DNA of 36,144 nucleotides, taken from IMG/VR virus record IMGVR_UViG_3300013128_000856, positions 1 through 36,144 of that record, one strand, 5' to 3'. A program made the translations under genes and the position numbers. Source of the DNA: a virus. Positions 8,474 through 16,665 of the stretch are shown here, one piece after another. Numbering within the stretch: position 1 is the stretch's first letter; every line of letters starts with the position of its first letter. The notes beneath the pieces are model-generated. The model was not told the DNA's origin. It ran no database searches and saw nothing but the letters and a program-made list of their open reading frames with translations.

Positions 8474-10050
8474 TATATCTCGTAAACCTTTTCAACAATT
8501 AGGCCGGGCTTATCTTTATTAACAAGCCCACAAATTAACAAATTATTTCCTTCGTACAAACAATATTCATACTGTTTCCGTGTCATTGGAAAAACTACAA
8601 CATTATCTAATACACAGCTTTCGTCTTCAATTGTCAAAAAACTCATTAATTCGCCCTTACTTTTTCCATTTTTTACTTTGCACGTAGTCATTTTTTTGAT
8701 TGTTGCTGCTACACACAAAAACTTTCCGGTTTTGCCATTGGAAATTTCTTTGCATGTTGTGTTAGCGGAAGACGTATCTGACGACTCGATACTGGAAATA
8801 GAAATTGGGCATCCGAATAGCTTTTTCTCTTGTGCAACAATCCAGGCCGGAGTATCTTCTAGTGAATATGGTGGCTCTTTAAGAAAGCTAATTTCGTTGT
8901 TTATAGCTTGCATTCTTTCAGTTTTAGATGTTCCCCCTCCCATCTTTTTGGTTGGGGCTAGATCTTGTAAGCACGACTCTAAATTACTCCACTGTTTGAC
9001 TGGATACTGATCTTTAATCCATTTTAATTCAGCGTCTGTAAGACTAGAAAATATTTTATATTCGTATATAGCGCGATTTCTTGTTAATCCATTGTTATTA
9101 AAACAAAAAAATCCAGCATAACACAAGGCTTTAAATGCCGTGGCATTTATTTGTGTAGAAACGTATATCAAAATATCCATCCAAGAATATTGAGACAGGG
9201 GCTTTTTATCGCCATTTTTATCTTTAACATCTAGGTTATTTAGCAATTCAAATAGTTTATCGCCAGTGACTCCGGTTAAAGACTTAATACTTTTGATGCC
9301 AAACAGAATTTTTCTATCACCAATCTGTTTAAAATCTAAAGAAAAAAAAGACAGTTTTGGCGTAACAAATTCTATATCAAACAACTTTGCTTCGCTTACA
9401 AGTTCGGACACTTCTTCGTGCGGGTCTTGTTTTTCTTGCGCATATGTTAGGTAAGATACAAAGAACTTGGTGGTAAAATAAGCTTTGTAATATGCGCTTT
9501 GATACGCATTGATTGCATAAGACACCGCATGACTTGCGTTAAAAAGATATCTTGCGCTTTTTTTAATCCAGCTAAAAATCTCAATAGCAATATCATCAGG
9601 AACTATTCCGACTTTTTTACAACCGTCTATGAATTTTACTTCCACTTTATTCATAAGGTCGGCTTTTTTCTTACCAATAGCTTTTCGCAGATCATCAGCT
9701 TCTTCTAGAGTAAAACCGGCAAGTTTTTGGGCGATACGCATAACTTGTTCTTGGTATACAATAACGCCTTGAGTTACATCTAAAAACTCTTTTAATGAAT
9801 TGTGAATATAATTAACGTCTTCAATTTTATGTTTTCTGTCAATATAATGCTGGGTCATAGATTTGCCATCTGTAATAGCCATCAAGCATCCTGGACGCAG
9901 CAAACTAATTAAAGCAGATAATTCTTGTATATTGTTTGGTTTTAACTTCTTTGACCAATTACGCCCGAGATTGCTTTCCAATTGGAATATACCCTTAGTT
10001 TTTCCTTCGGCAAAAAGCGCCCAAACTTTTGAGTCATTATAATTATTCAT
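8473..10050 (-). CDS. dnaE: DNA polymerase III alpha, C-terminal fragment gene
   Basis: A 525-residue protein carrying the second half of a bacterial C-family polymerase. It begins just before the conserved GIFQLES segment (about residues 20-26) and continues with LRPGC, TQGVIVYQEQVMRIAQKLAG, EADDLRKAIGKK and FNASHAVSYAINAYQSAYYK, all typical fingers motifs of DnaE. The last about 90 residues resemble the OB domain (KFLCVAATIKK to VEKVYEI). The active-site Asp residues lie on the other gene at 12073-13575, so the two products must associate to form a polymerase. It overlaps the upstream unknown gene by 8 bases and couples to SSB downstream. Confidence 0.92.
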   Translation of the reverse strand: MNNYNDSKVWALFAEGKTKGIFQLESNLGRNWSKKLKPNNIQELSALISLLRPGCLMAITDGKSMTQHYIDRKHKIEDVNYIHNSLKEFLDVTQGVIVYQEQVMRIAQKLAGFTLEEADDLRKAIGKKKADLMNKVEVKFIDGCKKVGIVPDDIAIEIFSWIKKSARYLFNASHAVSYAINAYQSAYYKAYFTTKFFVSYLTYAQEKQDPHEEVSELVSEAKLFDIEFVTPKLSFFSLDFKQIGDRKILFGIKSIKSLTGVTGDKLFELLNNLDVKDKNGDKKPLSQYSWMDILIYVSTQINATAFKALCYAGFFCFNNNGLTRNRAIYEYKIFSSLTDAELKWIKDQYPVKQWSNLESCLQDLAPTKKMGGGTSKTERMQAINNEISFLKEPPYSLEDTPAWIVAQEKKLFGCPISISSIESSDTSSANTTCKEISNGKTGKFLCVAATIKKMTTCKVKNGKSKGELMSFLTIEDESCVLDNVVVFPMTRKQYEYCLYEGNNLLICGLVNKDKPGLIVEKVYEI

Positions 10051-10651
10051 TTATTTTAAATTCCGAATTTAAATCAAAATTATTTGGTTTATATTTGGGG
10101 GGATTTTTTAAATCATAAGGATCTACAAAATTTAAATTATGCCATCTGCAAAAATTATTTGGATAAACACAAAAATTACCATTATTTAGTTGTATAAAAT
10201 GAAAACATTTGCTGTCAGCATCTGAGGCATAACCAAGCGGCAAGCAGTTTAAATCTGAGTAGTAATCATCTATTGTGAATAAGTATTTACCTCGCATCCA
10301 CTCTTTTTTATTTCTGCTAGTTACATCTACAGTATAATTTTGTAAATATGAAAAACACGTTACGGCAATATCGTTAGATTGACAATCCCACCATTGTAAA
10401 TTAGATAATCTTTCTTGTTCTGTTTCGCCAAGCTGTTCGTAATGCTCTTTCCACACAAAAGCAGAAATTGGTAAACCCCAAAATACGGCTCCATTTTGTA
10501 GTTGGCAATGAAATAATAAAGGTTTATTTATAATGCTTTTAACGCCAAAAATATAACATTCTGTTAGATCATTATTGTTGTTGTCGTTAAATAAATATTT
10601 ATTTTTTATAAAACCAAATTGGTACGGTATATTTGCATTTAACTGTGTCAT
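10043..10651 (-). CDS. Unknown protein between exonuclease and split polymerase
   Basis: A 202-residue protein starting at ATG 10651. I recognise no family. It is rich in aromatic residues and Asn, with Trp/Tyr-containing strands such as VFWGLPISAFVW, LQWWDCQSNDIAVTCFSYL and WMRGKYLFTIDDYYSD, and has no predicted membrane segment. It lies inside the replication block, 8 bases overlapping the polymerase C-terminal gene and 7 bases after the exonuclease, so a role with the polymerase is possible, but this rests on position only. Confidence 0.7.
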   Translation of the reverse strand: MTQLNANIPYQFGFIKNKYLFNDNNNNDLTECYIFGVKSIINKPLLFHCQLQNGAVFWGLPISAFVWKEHYEQLGETEQERLSNLQWWDCQSNDIAVTCFSYLQNYTVDVTSRNKKEWMRGKYLFTIDDYYSDLNCLPLGYASDADSKCFHFIQLNNGNFCVYPNNFCRWHNLNFVDPYDLKNPPKYKPNNFDLNSEFKINE

Positions 10652-10658
10652 AATTTTC

Positions 10659-11339
10659 TTATTTTATGTATAATTCACCATTAGTAAAAGCCCCGTCTAT
10701 ATGCAAATTTTTGGCAACTGATCTATGTGTTTTTAAGAATTTCAAAAAAATATTTGCTGTGTCTTTAACGTCTTGCAATGCGTCGTGAGCGTTGTCTTTT
10801 GATAAACCCATTCGTTCACGCATCGCATCCATACTTCTTGATTTTATATTATGATCATTTTCTGTCCACATAAATACATTATCCAACATATCTATTTTGT
10901 AGATTTGATGAAATAGTTTTTGTCGATTTGATTTTTCATCAAATGGCCCAAATTGTTTGCACATTCTGTTTACAATAATAAGATCATAGTTGATAATATT
11001 ATAACCAACTGGAACCGGAGCAAAAAACGATGTGTTATTGTAATTATATTGCTGCACAAACGATACAAACTTAGACCATACAGATTTTAGTTCTGGAGCC
11101 TTGTCTATTTGTTCGCGTGTTTTTCCGGTTATTTTTAATGCGCCTTCTTCTATTGGTCCAAGGCCCATTGCTATAGCTTTTTTGTCATCAACAACAGCCC
11201 GTATTTCACTATTGAAAACGCCCTTTGGAGTAAGTCTACGACCATCAATGGCAATAGCCGCCAATTGGGTTGGTTGACAGGTATAGGGATCTCGGCCCGA
11301 GGTTTCATAATCGAAGCAAATGAAGTCTAAATTTGACAT
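10659..11339 (-). CDS. DnaQ-like 3'-5' exonuclease (DEDDh)
   Basis: A 226-residue protein. The DEDDh residues are visible: Asp10 and Glu12 in FDYETSG, Asp119 in GYNIINYDLI, and His185/Asp190 in NAHDALQDV. This family removes mispaired 3' ends and serves as the proofreading subunit beside Pol III alpha, which has no exonuclease domain of its own here. The gene lies between the two polymerase fragment genes, so all three products are probably made from the same message. Length fits the catalytic domain of cellular epsilon with little of the C-terminal alpha-binding tail. Confidence 0.9.
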   Translation of the reverse strand: MSNLDFICFDYETSGRDPYTCQPTQLAAIAIDGRRLTPKGVFNSEIRAVVDDKKAIAMGLGPIEEGALKITGKTREQIDKAPELKSVWSKFVSFVQQYNYNNTSFFAPVPVGYNIINYDLIIVNRMCKQFGPFDEKSNRQKLFHQIYKIDMLDNVFMWTENDHNIKSRSMDAMRERMGLSKDNAHDALQDVKDTANIFLKFLKTHRSVAKNLHIDGAFTNGELYIK

Positions 11340-11354
11340 TAAATTTCCCTTAAA

Positions 11355-12026
11355 TTATTTGTTATATTCCGCTACCATTTTACAATTTTCAATAAAATCT
11401 TGTTGGTTTAAATCCCATTTCATATGATTTACTTTTTTATCTAGCCACTGTATGTTTCCTGGAATGTAGCCTTTGGCGCTATCTATTCTATCCAAAGAAG
11501 CATTAGCGAATTTTCTATTTTTATTTGTTGTTGCGAAATATATTGGCTTTCCTGTTAATGCACATTTTTTACCCTGTTTCACATACAGATTCCATGCGTA
11601 TTCGATGGTTATTGTAAATTCTAAACCTCTCGTTTTAGCTCCGTTTTCAATGGTCCAAAAATAACATTTTTTAATATCTTCATATCCTTTATAGTTTGGA
11701 TGATTTTTTCCCCTTTTTCTAGATGTACAACCACAGCTTTTAGTATTGCCGGTTACTAAAGCGCAAGATTTAAGATAAACAAGTTTTCCACAAGAGCAAA
11801 CGCATTCAAACACGGTATGGGAATCTTTTTTTCCATATTTTTTAATTACTGTTAAATCTCCAAATTTTTTTCCTATATATCTATCTTCAATTTTTTTTCT
11901 AATTCCATATATTTTCATTAAGCCGCTTATCCAACTTTCTGAACAACCATATTCTTTAGCTATAGCTCTTTGTGTTTTTTGTTCTACATAAACTAAATTT
12001 TTTAATTCTTCTTTTGTGATTATCAT
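11355..12026 (-). CDS. HNH homing endonuclease, free-standing, in split dnaE
   Basis: A 223-residue protein. I start it at ATG 12026 because AAAGGAG lies seven bases upstream; an upstream in-frame start would leave a poor N-terminus. Residues near the start (AIAKEYGCSESWISGLMK) look like a helix-turn-helix. A Cys cluster (FECVCSCGKLVYL and SCGC) resembles the Zn module common in phage HNH enzymes. The C-terminal part has CALTGKPI, LDRIDSAKGYIPGNIQWL and VNHMK, matching the HNH nuclease core. It sits directly behind the stop of the polymerase N-terminal gene, as expected for a homing endonuclease that has broken its target gene. Confidence 0.88.
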   Translation of the reverse strand: MIITKEELKNLVYVEQKTQRAIAKEYGCSESWISGLMKIYGIRKKIEDRYIGKKFGDLTVIKKYGKKDSHTVFECVCSCGKLVYLKSCALVTGNTKSCGCTSRKRGKNHPNYKGYEDIKKCYFWTIENGAKTRGLEFTITIEYAWNLYVKQGKKCALTGKPIYFATTNKNRKFANASLDRIDSAKGYIPGNIQWLDKKVNHMKWDLNQQDFIENCKMVAEYNK

Positions 12027-12072
12027 ATAAGTCTCCTTTGGTGAATTTAGACATATATTAATACACAATTCC

Positions 12073-13575
12073 TTATATTTCCTTTATATACATTAATTTA
12101 TCCAAAAGTGACAGTCCTAACAAATCGATCTTTGTCAAGCCAACTGATTCCAAATCTTCCATTTCAAATCCACAGATTTTTTCTTCGCCTTCTCGTTGAT
12201 GTACCATTGGGCATACATCAATTAATTTACGGCCAGACACAACAATGCCAGCGGCATGTTTGCCCTGCGTTTTAAATGTGCCCTCGATAGCTATAGCATG
12301 TTCAAAATGTTCGGCATAATCACCTTCTAATTCCCCAAGGTTGTTTATAAAACAAAAATCTTTGAGATCATTCGCGTTGTTGATAAGCGCCCATTTAATA
12401 ATTGACCGATCCTCTTCATCCATTTCTTCTAGTTGATCTGATATTTTTGCTTCGTCTGGAATGTATTTAGTAATTTCATTCACTTCTGTAAACGAACAAG
12501 CTTCCTTGGTTCTAAAAACTTCTTTGATTGCACTTCTACCCTGCAATCTTCCAAACGTAACTATTTGACCAACATAGCTGTTTCCATATTTGTTTTTGAT
12601 ATAACTAATAATTTGATCTCTTTTTAAAGCAGGAATATCAATATCAATATCCGGTAAAGATATATGATCCTTAGAATTGCGTCCAGCATTATAAAATCTT
12701 TCAAAAATTAAATCATATTCAATCGGGTCTACTTTGGTTATACCAAGCAAATAGGACACAAGACAACCGGCTGCACTTCCTCTGCCCGGCCCGGTCATCC
12801 ATCCTTTGTTTTGGGCAAATTTAATAATATCCTGAACTATCAAAAAATAACCAAACAAATTTGCATCTTTAATAACCGCAAATTCTTTAAAAAATCTATC
12901 TAAATATTCTTGTTTTGTATTGAGGTTTTTGGTTTTAGCAGCAAGTAGTTTTTCCCACCCGGTTCTGCAAAGAATTTTTAGATATTCTTCTTCTGTTTCT
13001 TTGTTTGGCGTTTGAAAAGCTGGAAGCGCTGGAGGGTGTAATATATTAATATCTTCAACAGAATCGTATATATTTACAAGATTCACGCCCGACGCTTTGA
13101 GATGTTTACCGTCATATTGATCTAAAATACTTTTGTCTATAGAAGATAGAGTTTTTTTAAGTTTAGAGCAAACAAGAATTTGGTGCAATATGCGATCAGA
13201 TGTATGTGGATAGTATGATTCTGTGTCTAATTCTAATGGTCTGCGCAATAAATTGTTGGACAATAGCAACTCTTGCAATATGTTTTGATCAACGTTGCCG
13301 TCTTTATCTATGGAGGAAACGATATGCACAAGATCTTTCCATCCCGCATTGTTTTTAGCAAACAGCCTGCATTCATCTAGTGTGCAGCCAACAATAGGTT
13401 TGACTCCAGCACTCTTGGCACATTTATAAAAGTCAACCGCTCCAGACAAAGATTTATAATCCGCAATGCCACAGGCCGGTAGATTATTTTGAACGCAATA
13501 GTCAATTAAATCTTTTGGCTTAGAAAAGCCCAGGCCCAAACTGTAATGAGTATAATTAGCTAACGGAAATTGCAT
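12073..13575 (-). CDS. dnaE: DNA polymerase III alpha, N-terminal fragment gene
   Basis: A 500-residue protein carrying the first half of a bacterial C-family polymerase. The PHP-like region occupies about residues 1-200 (THYSLGLGFSKPKDLIDYC, AGVKPIVGC), but the N-terminal His-x-His metal site is not kept. The palm motifs are intact: GPGRGSAAG (262-270), PDIDID (308-313) with the two catalytic Asp, and KIDLLGL (482-488) with the third Asp. The reading frame stops at residue 500, only about 12 residues after that motif, where an intact DnaE would continue to the GxFQLES segment now in the gene at 8473-10050. Its ATG shares one base with the stop of the gene upstream. Confidence 0.93.
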   Translation of the reverse strand: MQFPLANYTHYSLGLGFSKPKDLIDYCVQNNLPACGIADYKSLSGAVDFYKCAKSAGVKPIVGCTLDECRLFAKNNAGWKDLVHIVSSIDKDGNVDQNILQELLLSNNLLRRPLELDTESYYPHTSDRILHQILVCSKLKKTLSSIDKSILDQYDGKHLKASGVNLVNIYDSVEDINILHPPALPAFQTPNKETEEEYLKILCRTGWEKLLAAKTKNLNTKQEYLDRFFKEFAVIKDANLFGYFLIVQDIIKFAQNKGWMTGPGRGSAAGCLVSYLLGITKVDPIEYDLIFERFYNAGRNSKDHISLPDIDIDIPALKRDQIISYIKNKYGNSYVGQIVTFGRLQGRSAIKEVFRTKEACSFTEVNEITKYIPDEAKISDQLEEMDEEDRSIIKWALINNANDLKDFCFINNLGELEGDYAEHFEHAIAIEGTFKTQGKHAAGIVVSGRKLIDVCPMVHQREGEEKICGFEMEDLESVGLTKIDLLGLSLLDKLMYIKEI

Positions 13576-13874
13576 TAGTCTTCTTCTGAATCAAAATCTG
13601 GAACGAGTGTTGTGCCATCCTTTTTATAAACACCCTTTCTATCATAGAAAAAGTATTCATTTGTTTTTGGGTTGCGGTATTTGTATTTTGTTTTGCCATA
13701 TGTTAAAGCAAAATCGGCAGCTTCTAAGTGATCCAAATCTTCAACGGCTTTTGACATGCAAACTGCAACTCTTTGTTCTTGACTAGGAAATTCTTTCTTC
13801 ATCGTTTCATCACCCATACAACGTTGCATAAAATCATTGGGTTTTTCTTTACCCTTCTTGCTTGGAATCGGCAT
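13575..13874 (-). CDS. Small conserved phage protein, MPIP...CMxD motif
   Basis: A 99-residue protein. I start it at ATG 13874 because AAGGAG lies upstream and the protein then begins MPIPSKKGKEKPNDFMQRCM. A short motif of this kind (Lys/Gly/Glu, then F-x-x-R-C-M-x-D, then K-E-x-P-x-Q-x-Q-R-x-A-V-C) recurs in phage proteins, including some linked to head maturation; its role is unknown. The C-terminal half has YKYRNPKTNEYFFYDRKGVY and an acidic tail. It overlaps the nuclease gene upstream by 26 bases and couples to the polymerase gene downstream. Confidence 0.75.
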   Translation of the reverse strand: MPIPSKKGKEKPNDFMQRCMGDETMKKEFPSQEQRVAVCMSKAVEDLDHLEAADFALTYGKTKYKYRNPKTNEYFFYDRKGVYKKDGTTLVPDFDSEED

Positions 13875-14901
13875 TGTTTTCTCCTTTATCAGTTGATCCT
13901 GGCGCTGAATAATAATCAATACTAAAACCGGGCTTAGATAATTTAGCGGTAGCGTTTTCTATACCATAGGTTTTAATTGTGTCTTCAACATGATGACACA
14001 TAGTCTTGTCTGTGCCCGGCCATTTGTTTTTATAAAAATGACAGAGTTTTTCACACTTAAAACCGCTTCGCCAGGGATTAATCGGTTTTGGTTGTGTACA
14101 ATTTTTAATTTCTACAAATTTCTTTTCTAACATTTTCAAAAATCTAGTTTCATCTTGATCATCGAAACATAGACTAAATGGGCCACCATCTCTCAAAAAG
14201 AAAATGGTCATGATAATATTTTTATATTCTGGGTATAATTTACGTATTGCATAAAAATATAGCAATAATTGTATATCATCATGTAGTTTTGCGTATGTTT
14301 TTTCTTCATCAGTAGCCCAATTTTTACGCGCTCCCGTTTTGTAATCTACATATTCAATCGTTCCTGTTTCCGGAACTGTAATCAAATCCATAGTACCCTT
14401 GATTCTTAATTGTCTAATTTCGCCATTGTATTCTACTCTTGCCCAAGGCTCATTAATTTCTAAATCAAAACTTTTTTCAGGAGCCAAGATTGTTTGGTGT
14501 CTTGGATCAAACTGGCCACTATCATGACGCAAACAAGCTTCAACCATATCTGCGCAAAACTTAAAATCTGCTTTGGTATAAGAGATTTCTGGCGTACTTG
14601 CGGTATAATGATTATACGATCTGATTAGTATTTCGTCAACTAGTTTTTGAGATTGTAGAGTTTTTGGAGTAAAATTGAACTCTCCAAGTTCTTCATCTTT
14701 ATATGCATATGATTGTTGGGTGGATTCTTGTGTTAAAAGCTTAAAATTAGCCAATACTTCTAAAACCTTATGAACCACAGTTCCCAAATTTGCTTTTTTT
14801 TGAGATGGGGATCGCCAACCTAATCCATAAACAATATAAAATTGCATTTGGCAAAAGTCAAACGCTCCTAGACTCGACGATCTATAATATAATTGTATCA
14901 T
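13849..14901 (-). CDS. Cas4/RecB-like PD-(D/E)XK nuclease, possible Fe-S protein
   Basis: A 350-residue protein. The nuclease core is IKGTMDLI followed by GTIEYVDYKTG, the D...(D/E)xK pattern, with a preceding helix GTVVHKVLEVLA and a following Q-containing motif DDIQLLLYFYAIRKLYP, as in Cas4 and AddB C-terminal nucleases. Four Cys, C17 and C283, C287, C302, are placed at the two ends of the domain, which is where the 4Fe-4S cluster of Cas4/AddB is held. It probably degrades or trims DNA ends in recombination or host DNA breakdown. The Fe-S call is inference from Cys placement. Confidence 0.85.
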   Translation of the reverse strand: MIQLYYRSSSLGAFDFCQMQFYIVYGLGWRSPSQKKANLGTVVHKVLEVLANFKLLTQESTQQSYAYKDEELGEFNFTPKTLQSQKLVDEILIRSYNHYTASTPEISYTKADFKFCADMVEACLRHDSGQFDPRHQTILAPEKSFDLEINEPWARVEYNGEIRQLRIKGTMDLITVPETGTIEYVDYKTGARKNWATDEEKTYAKLHDDIQLLLYFYAIRKLYPEYKNIIMTIFFLRDGGPFSLCFDDQDETRFLKMLEKKFVEIKNCTQPKPINPWRSGFKCEKLCHFYKNKWPGTDKTMCHHVEDTIKTYGIENATAKLSKPGFSIDYYSAPGSTDKGENNADSKQEG

Positions 14902-15649
14902 AAATTTGTTTGATATTAGATTGCAGACTATCTAAATCGTATCCTTTCTTATTATTTTGAATGTTATAATCGATCATAGATGCATCTACCAAATCCACTC
15001 CTTCTTCACTTTGATGGAGGTCTTTTGTTTTTTGTTTACGATTGAGCTTAACAATAATACCGCCAGCGAGTTTAATTGCTTCTGCTTCGTTTGGAAACCT
15101 AACGTCTGAAATAATTGCAATAGCGCTTTGTTCCATAGAAATTTGTCGAAGCGTTTTATTAATCCATACAAGCCCATGCATTTTGCGCATAATTTCGCTT
15201 CCGAAAAATTGCATAAATTCGCGAGCAGTCATTGAGCCAGACCATTTTTGTCGTTTTTGTTCGTCGAACATCCCCGGCATATTTTCCCACCGTAAATGTT
15301 CTTGCGCCTGATTTTTCTGTTGATCAGTGCCAAAAACGCATTCTGGAGGAACATCAAATAAATCAATTGCCATTCGTTTTAATTCATCTGCAAACGCATA
15401 ATTTTTAATAAACGGCCACATGTTCATATGTGCCCACTGAGCAAAATCATCATCTTTTCTTGTAACATCAAATTCGCCCCAACCAACTTGGCCCGCTGCA
15501 TTTTCTGTTAAAATTGCCAACTTGCCCGTATCTTCAATTTTAAAATCGCGAATCATTTCTCGCTTTTGAAGCTCAAAGCCGTGCATCATATTAGAACAGG
15601 TATTTTTGCCGGATTGTTTTCTTCCAAGAAAACCAATAATTTTAGTCAT
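14882..15649 (-). CDS. Deoxynucleoside monophosphate kinase
   Basis: A 255-residue protein of the P-loop kinase type seen in T4 gene 1. The P-loop is GRKQSGKNT near residues 9-17. ADELKRMAIDLF, AREFMQFFGSEIMRKMHGLV and IAIISDVRFPNEAEAI are the conserved middle and 'D-x-R-F-x-N-E' segments of that family. It phosphorylates dNMPs to dNDPs in the nucleotide pathway that also includes RNR, dUTPase and dCMP deaminase here. The start ATG shares one base with the primase stop; the end overlaps the nuclease by 20 bases. Confidence 0.9.
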   Translation of the reverse strand: MTKIIGFLGRKQSGKNTCSNMMHGFELQKREMIRDFKIEDTGKLAILTENAAGQVGWGEFDVTRKDDDFAQWAHMNMWPFIKNYAFADELKRMAIDLFDVPPECVFGTDQQKNQAQEHLRWENMPGMFDEQKRQKWSGSMTAREFMQFFGSEIMRKMHGLVWINKTLRQISMEQSAIAIISDVRFPNEAEAIKLAGGIIVKLNRKQKTKDLHQSEEGVDLVDASMIDYNIQNNKKGYDLDSLQSNIKQIYDTIIL

Positions 15650-16665
15650 TAATAATAACCCTTAATTTGTGGTAAGATATAATTCTTTACTTCTTCTACT
15701 ACGCATTGCCCTAAATCTTTTTTATATAGTTTAGGAAATTTAATTTTAAATAATTTGTGCAACATTCTTTGTATTTTGAATTTGGCTTCTCTGCCAGCTT
15801 CATCATCGTCTAACAAAACAATTAAGTTTGTTGCGCCAGATTTTAATAATAGTTCAATTTGCTTGCCCGAAAGATCTTTGCCAAAACAACCAATGGCATT
15901 TAAAACACCGACCTCAAATAATCTCCAAACATCACCCTGTCCTTCAACAAGAATGATTGAATTTTTATTGCGAATATGTTCAATGGCTCTATTATAGTTA
16001 TACAGATAATCGGTCTTGTTTAAACCAGTAGAAAACAAAAATTTAGGAATAACATAGGGTTTTGTTGATCGACTAATATAGCCAACAAAGCCTCCGTGTT
16101 CATTATGAATCGGAATCATTGCTCGGTTTTTAATTTCATCAGATTCCCCAACGCCAAAATATTCCAGAGTCGCTTGGCTAAAACCTCGTTTAATAAAATA
16201 TTCTGAACATAAATTTAAATTAATAGGAAATAATTCACAAGGGTCATTAGTTTGTGGGCGGTCAAAAAGTTTTACTATTTTTGCAAAATCATCATAGGTA
16301 TTATAGTATTGAATTGTCTCGTTTAATACTGGCTGATCACCGTATAATTTAATAAGATAATTCAGCGCTTGTTTGAATGAGGCGGTTTTTCCGCTATGTG
16401 TAGATAAAACGCCCTGCACAAAACCGTATATATTTTTACCATACTCTTCATGGCAATTATGAGTCCAGCAACCCCACAGCTTTCTTTCGATTAGTATGGA
16501 TACACCAGTTTCGTTATTGCCACCATGAATTGGGCATGGCAAACAGTATTTGTTGGAACTAACACGTTTGTAATCTAATTTAAATGAATCCAGCAAAATT
16601 TCTAAATTCTCAAAAACTCTACTGGCCAAAACATTTAAATCTGTTTTATGCGTATATGTCATCAT
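15649..16665 (-). CDS. DnaG-like primase, short form
   Basis: A 338-residue protein. I use ATG 16665 (two adjacent ATG codons) rather than a TTG nine bases upstream. The Zn finger is C-x2-H near CPIHGG with Cys residues in WGCWTHNC, the CHC2 pattern. The TOPRIM region is IILVEGQGDVWRL, then IVLLDDDEAGREA, which gives the catalytic Glu and Asp cluster. It is much shorter than DnaG (near 580 residues) because the helicase-binding domain is missing or replaced. It lies right after the DnaB-like helicase with a 20-base overlap, as expected for a replisome pair. Confidence 0.9.
   Translation of the reverse strand: MMTYTHKTDLNVLASRVFENLEILLDSFKLDYKRVSSNKYCLPCPIHGGNNETGVSILIERKLWGCWTHNCHEEYGKNIYGFVQGVLSTHSGKTASFKQALNYLIKLYGDQPVLNETIQYYNTYDDFAKIVKLFDRPQTNDPCELFPINLNLCSEYFIKRGFSQATLEYFGVGESDEIKNRAMIPIHNEHGGFVGYISRSTKPYVIPKFLFSTGLNKTDYLYNYNRAIEHIRNKNSIILVEGQGDVWRLFEVGVLNAIGCFGKDLSGKQIELLLKSGATNLIVLLDDDEAGREAKFKIQRMLHKLFKIKFPKLYKKDLGQCVVEEVKNYILPQIKGYY

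Noticed and set aside
12060-12090. Split intein at the end of the polymerase N-terminal fragment, as in cyanobacterial DnaE
   Set aside because: The fragment ends LMYIKEI with no Cys and no intein block A, and the C-terminal gene begins with polymerase sequence, not with intein blocks F/G.
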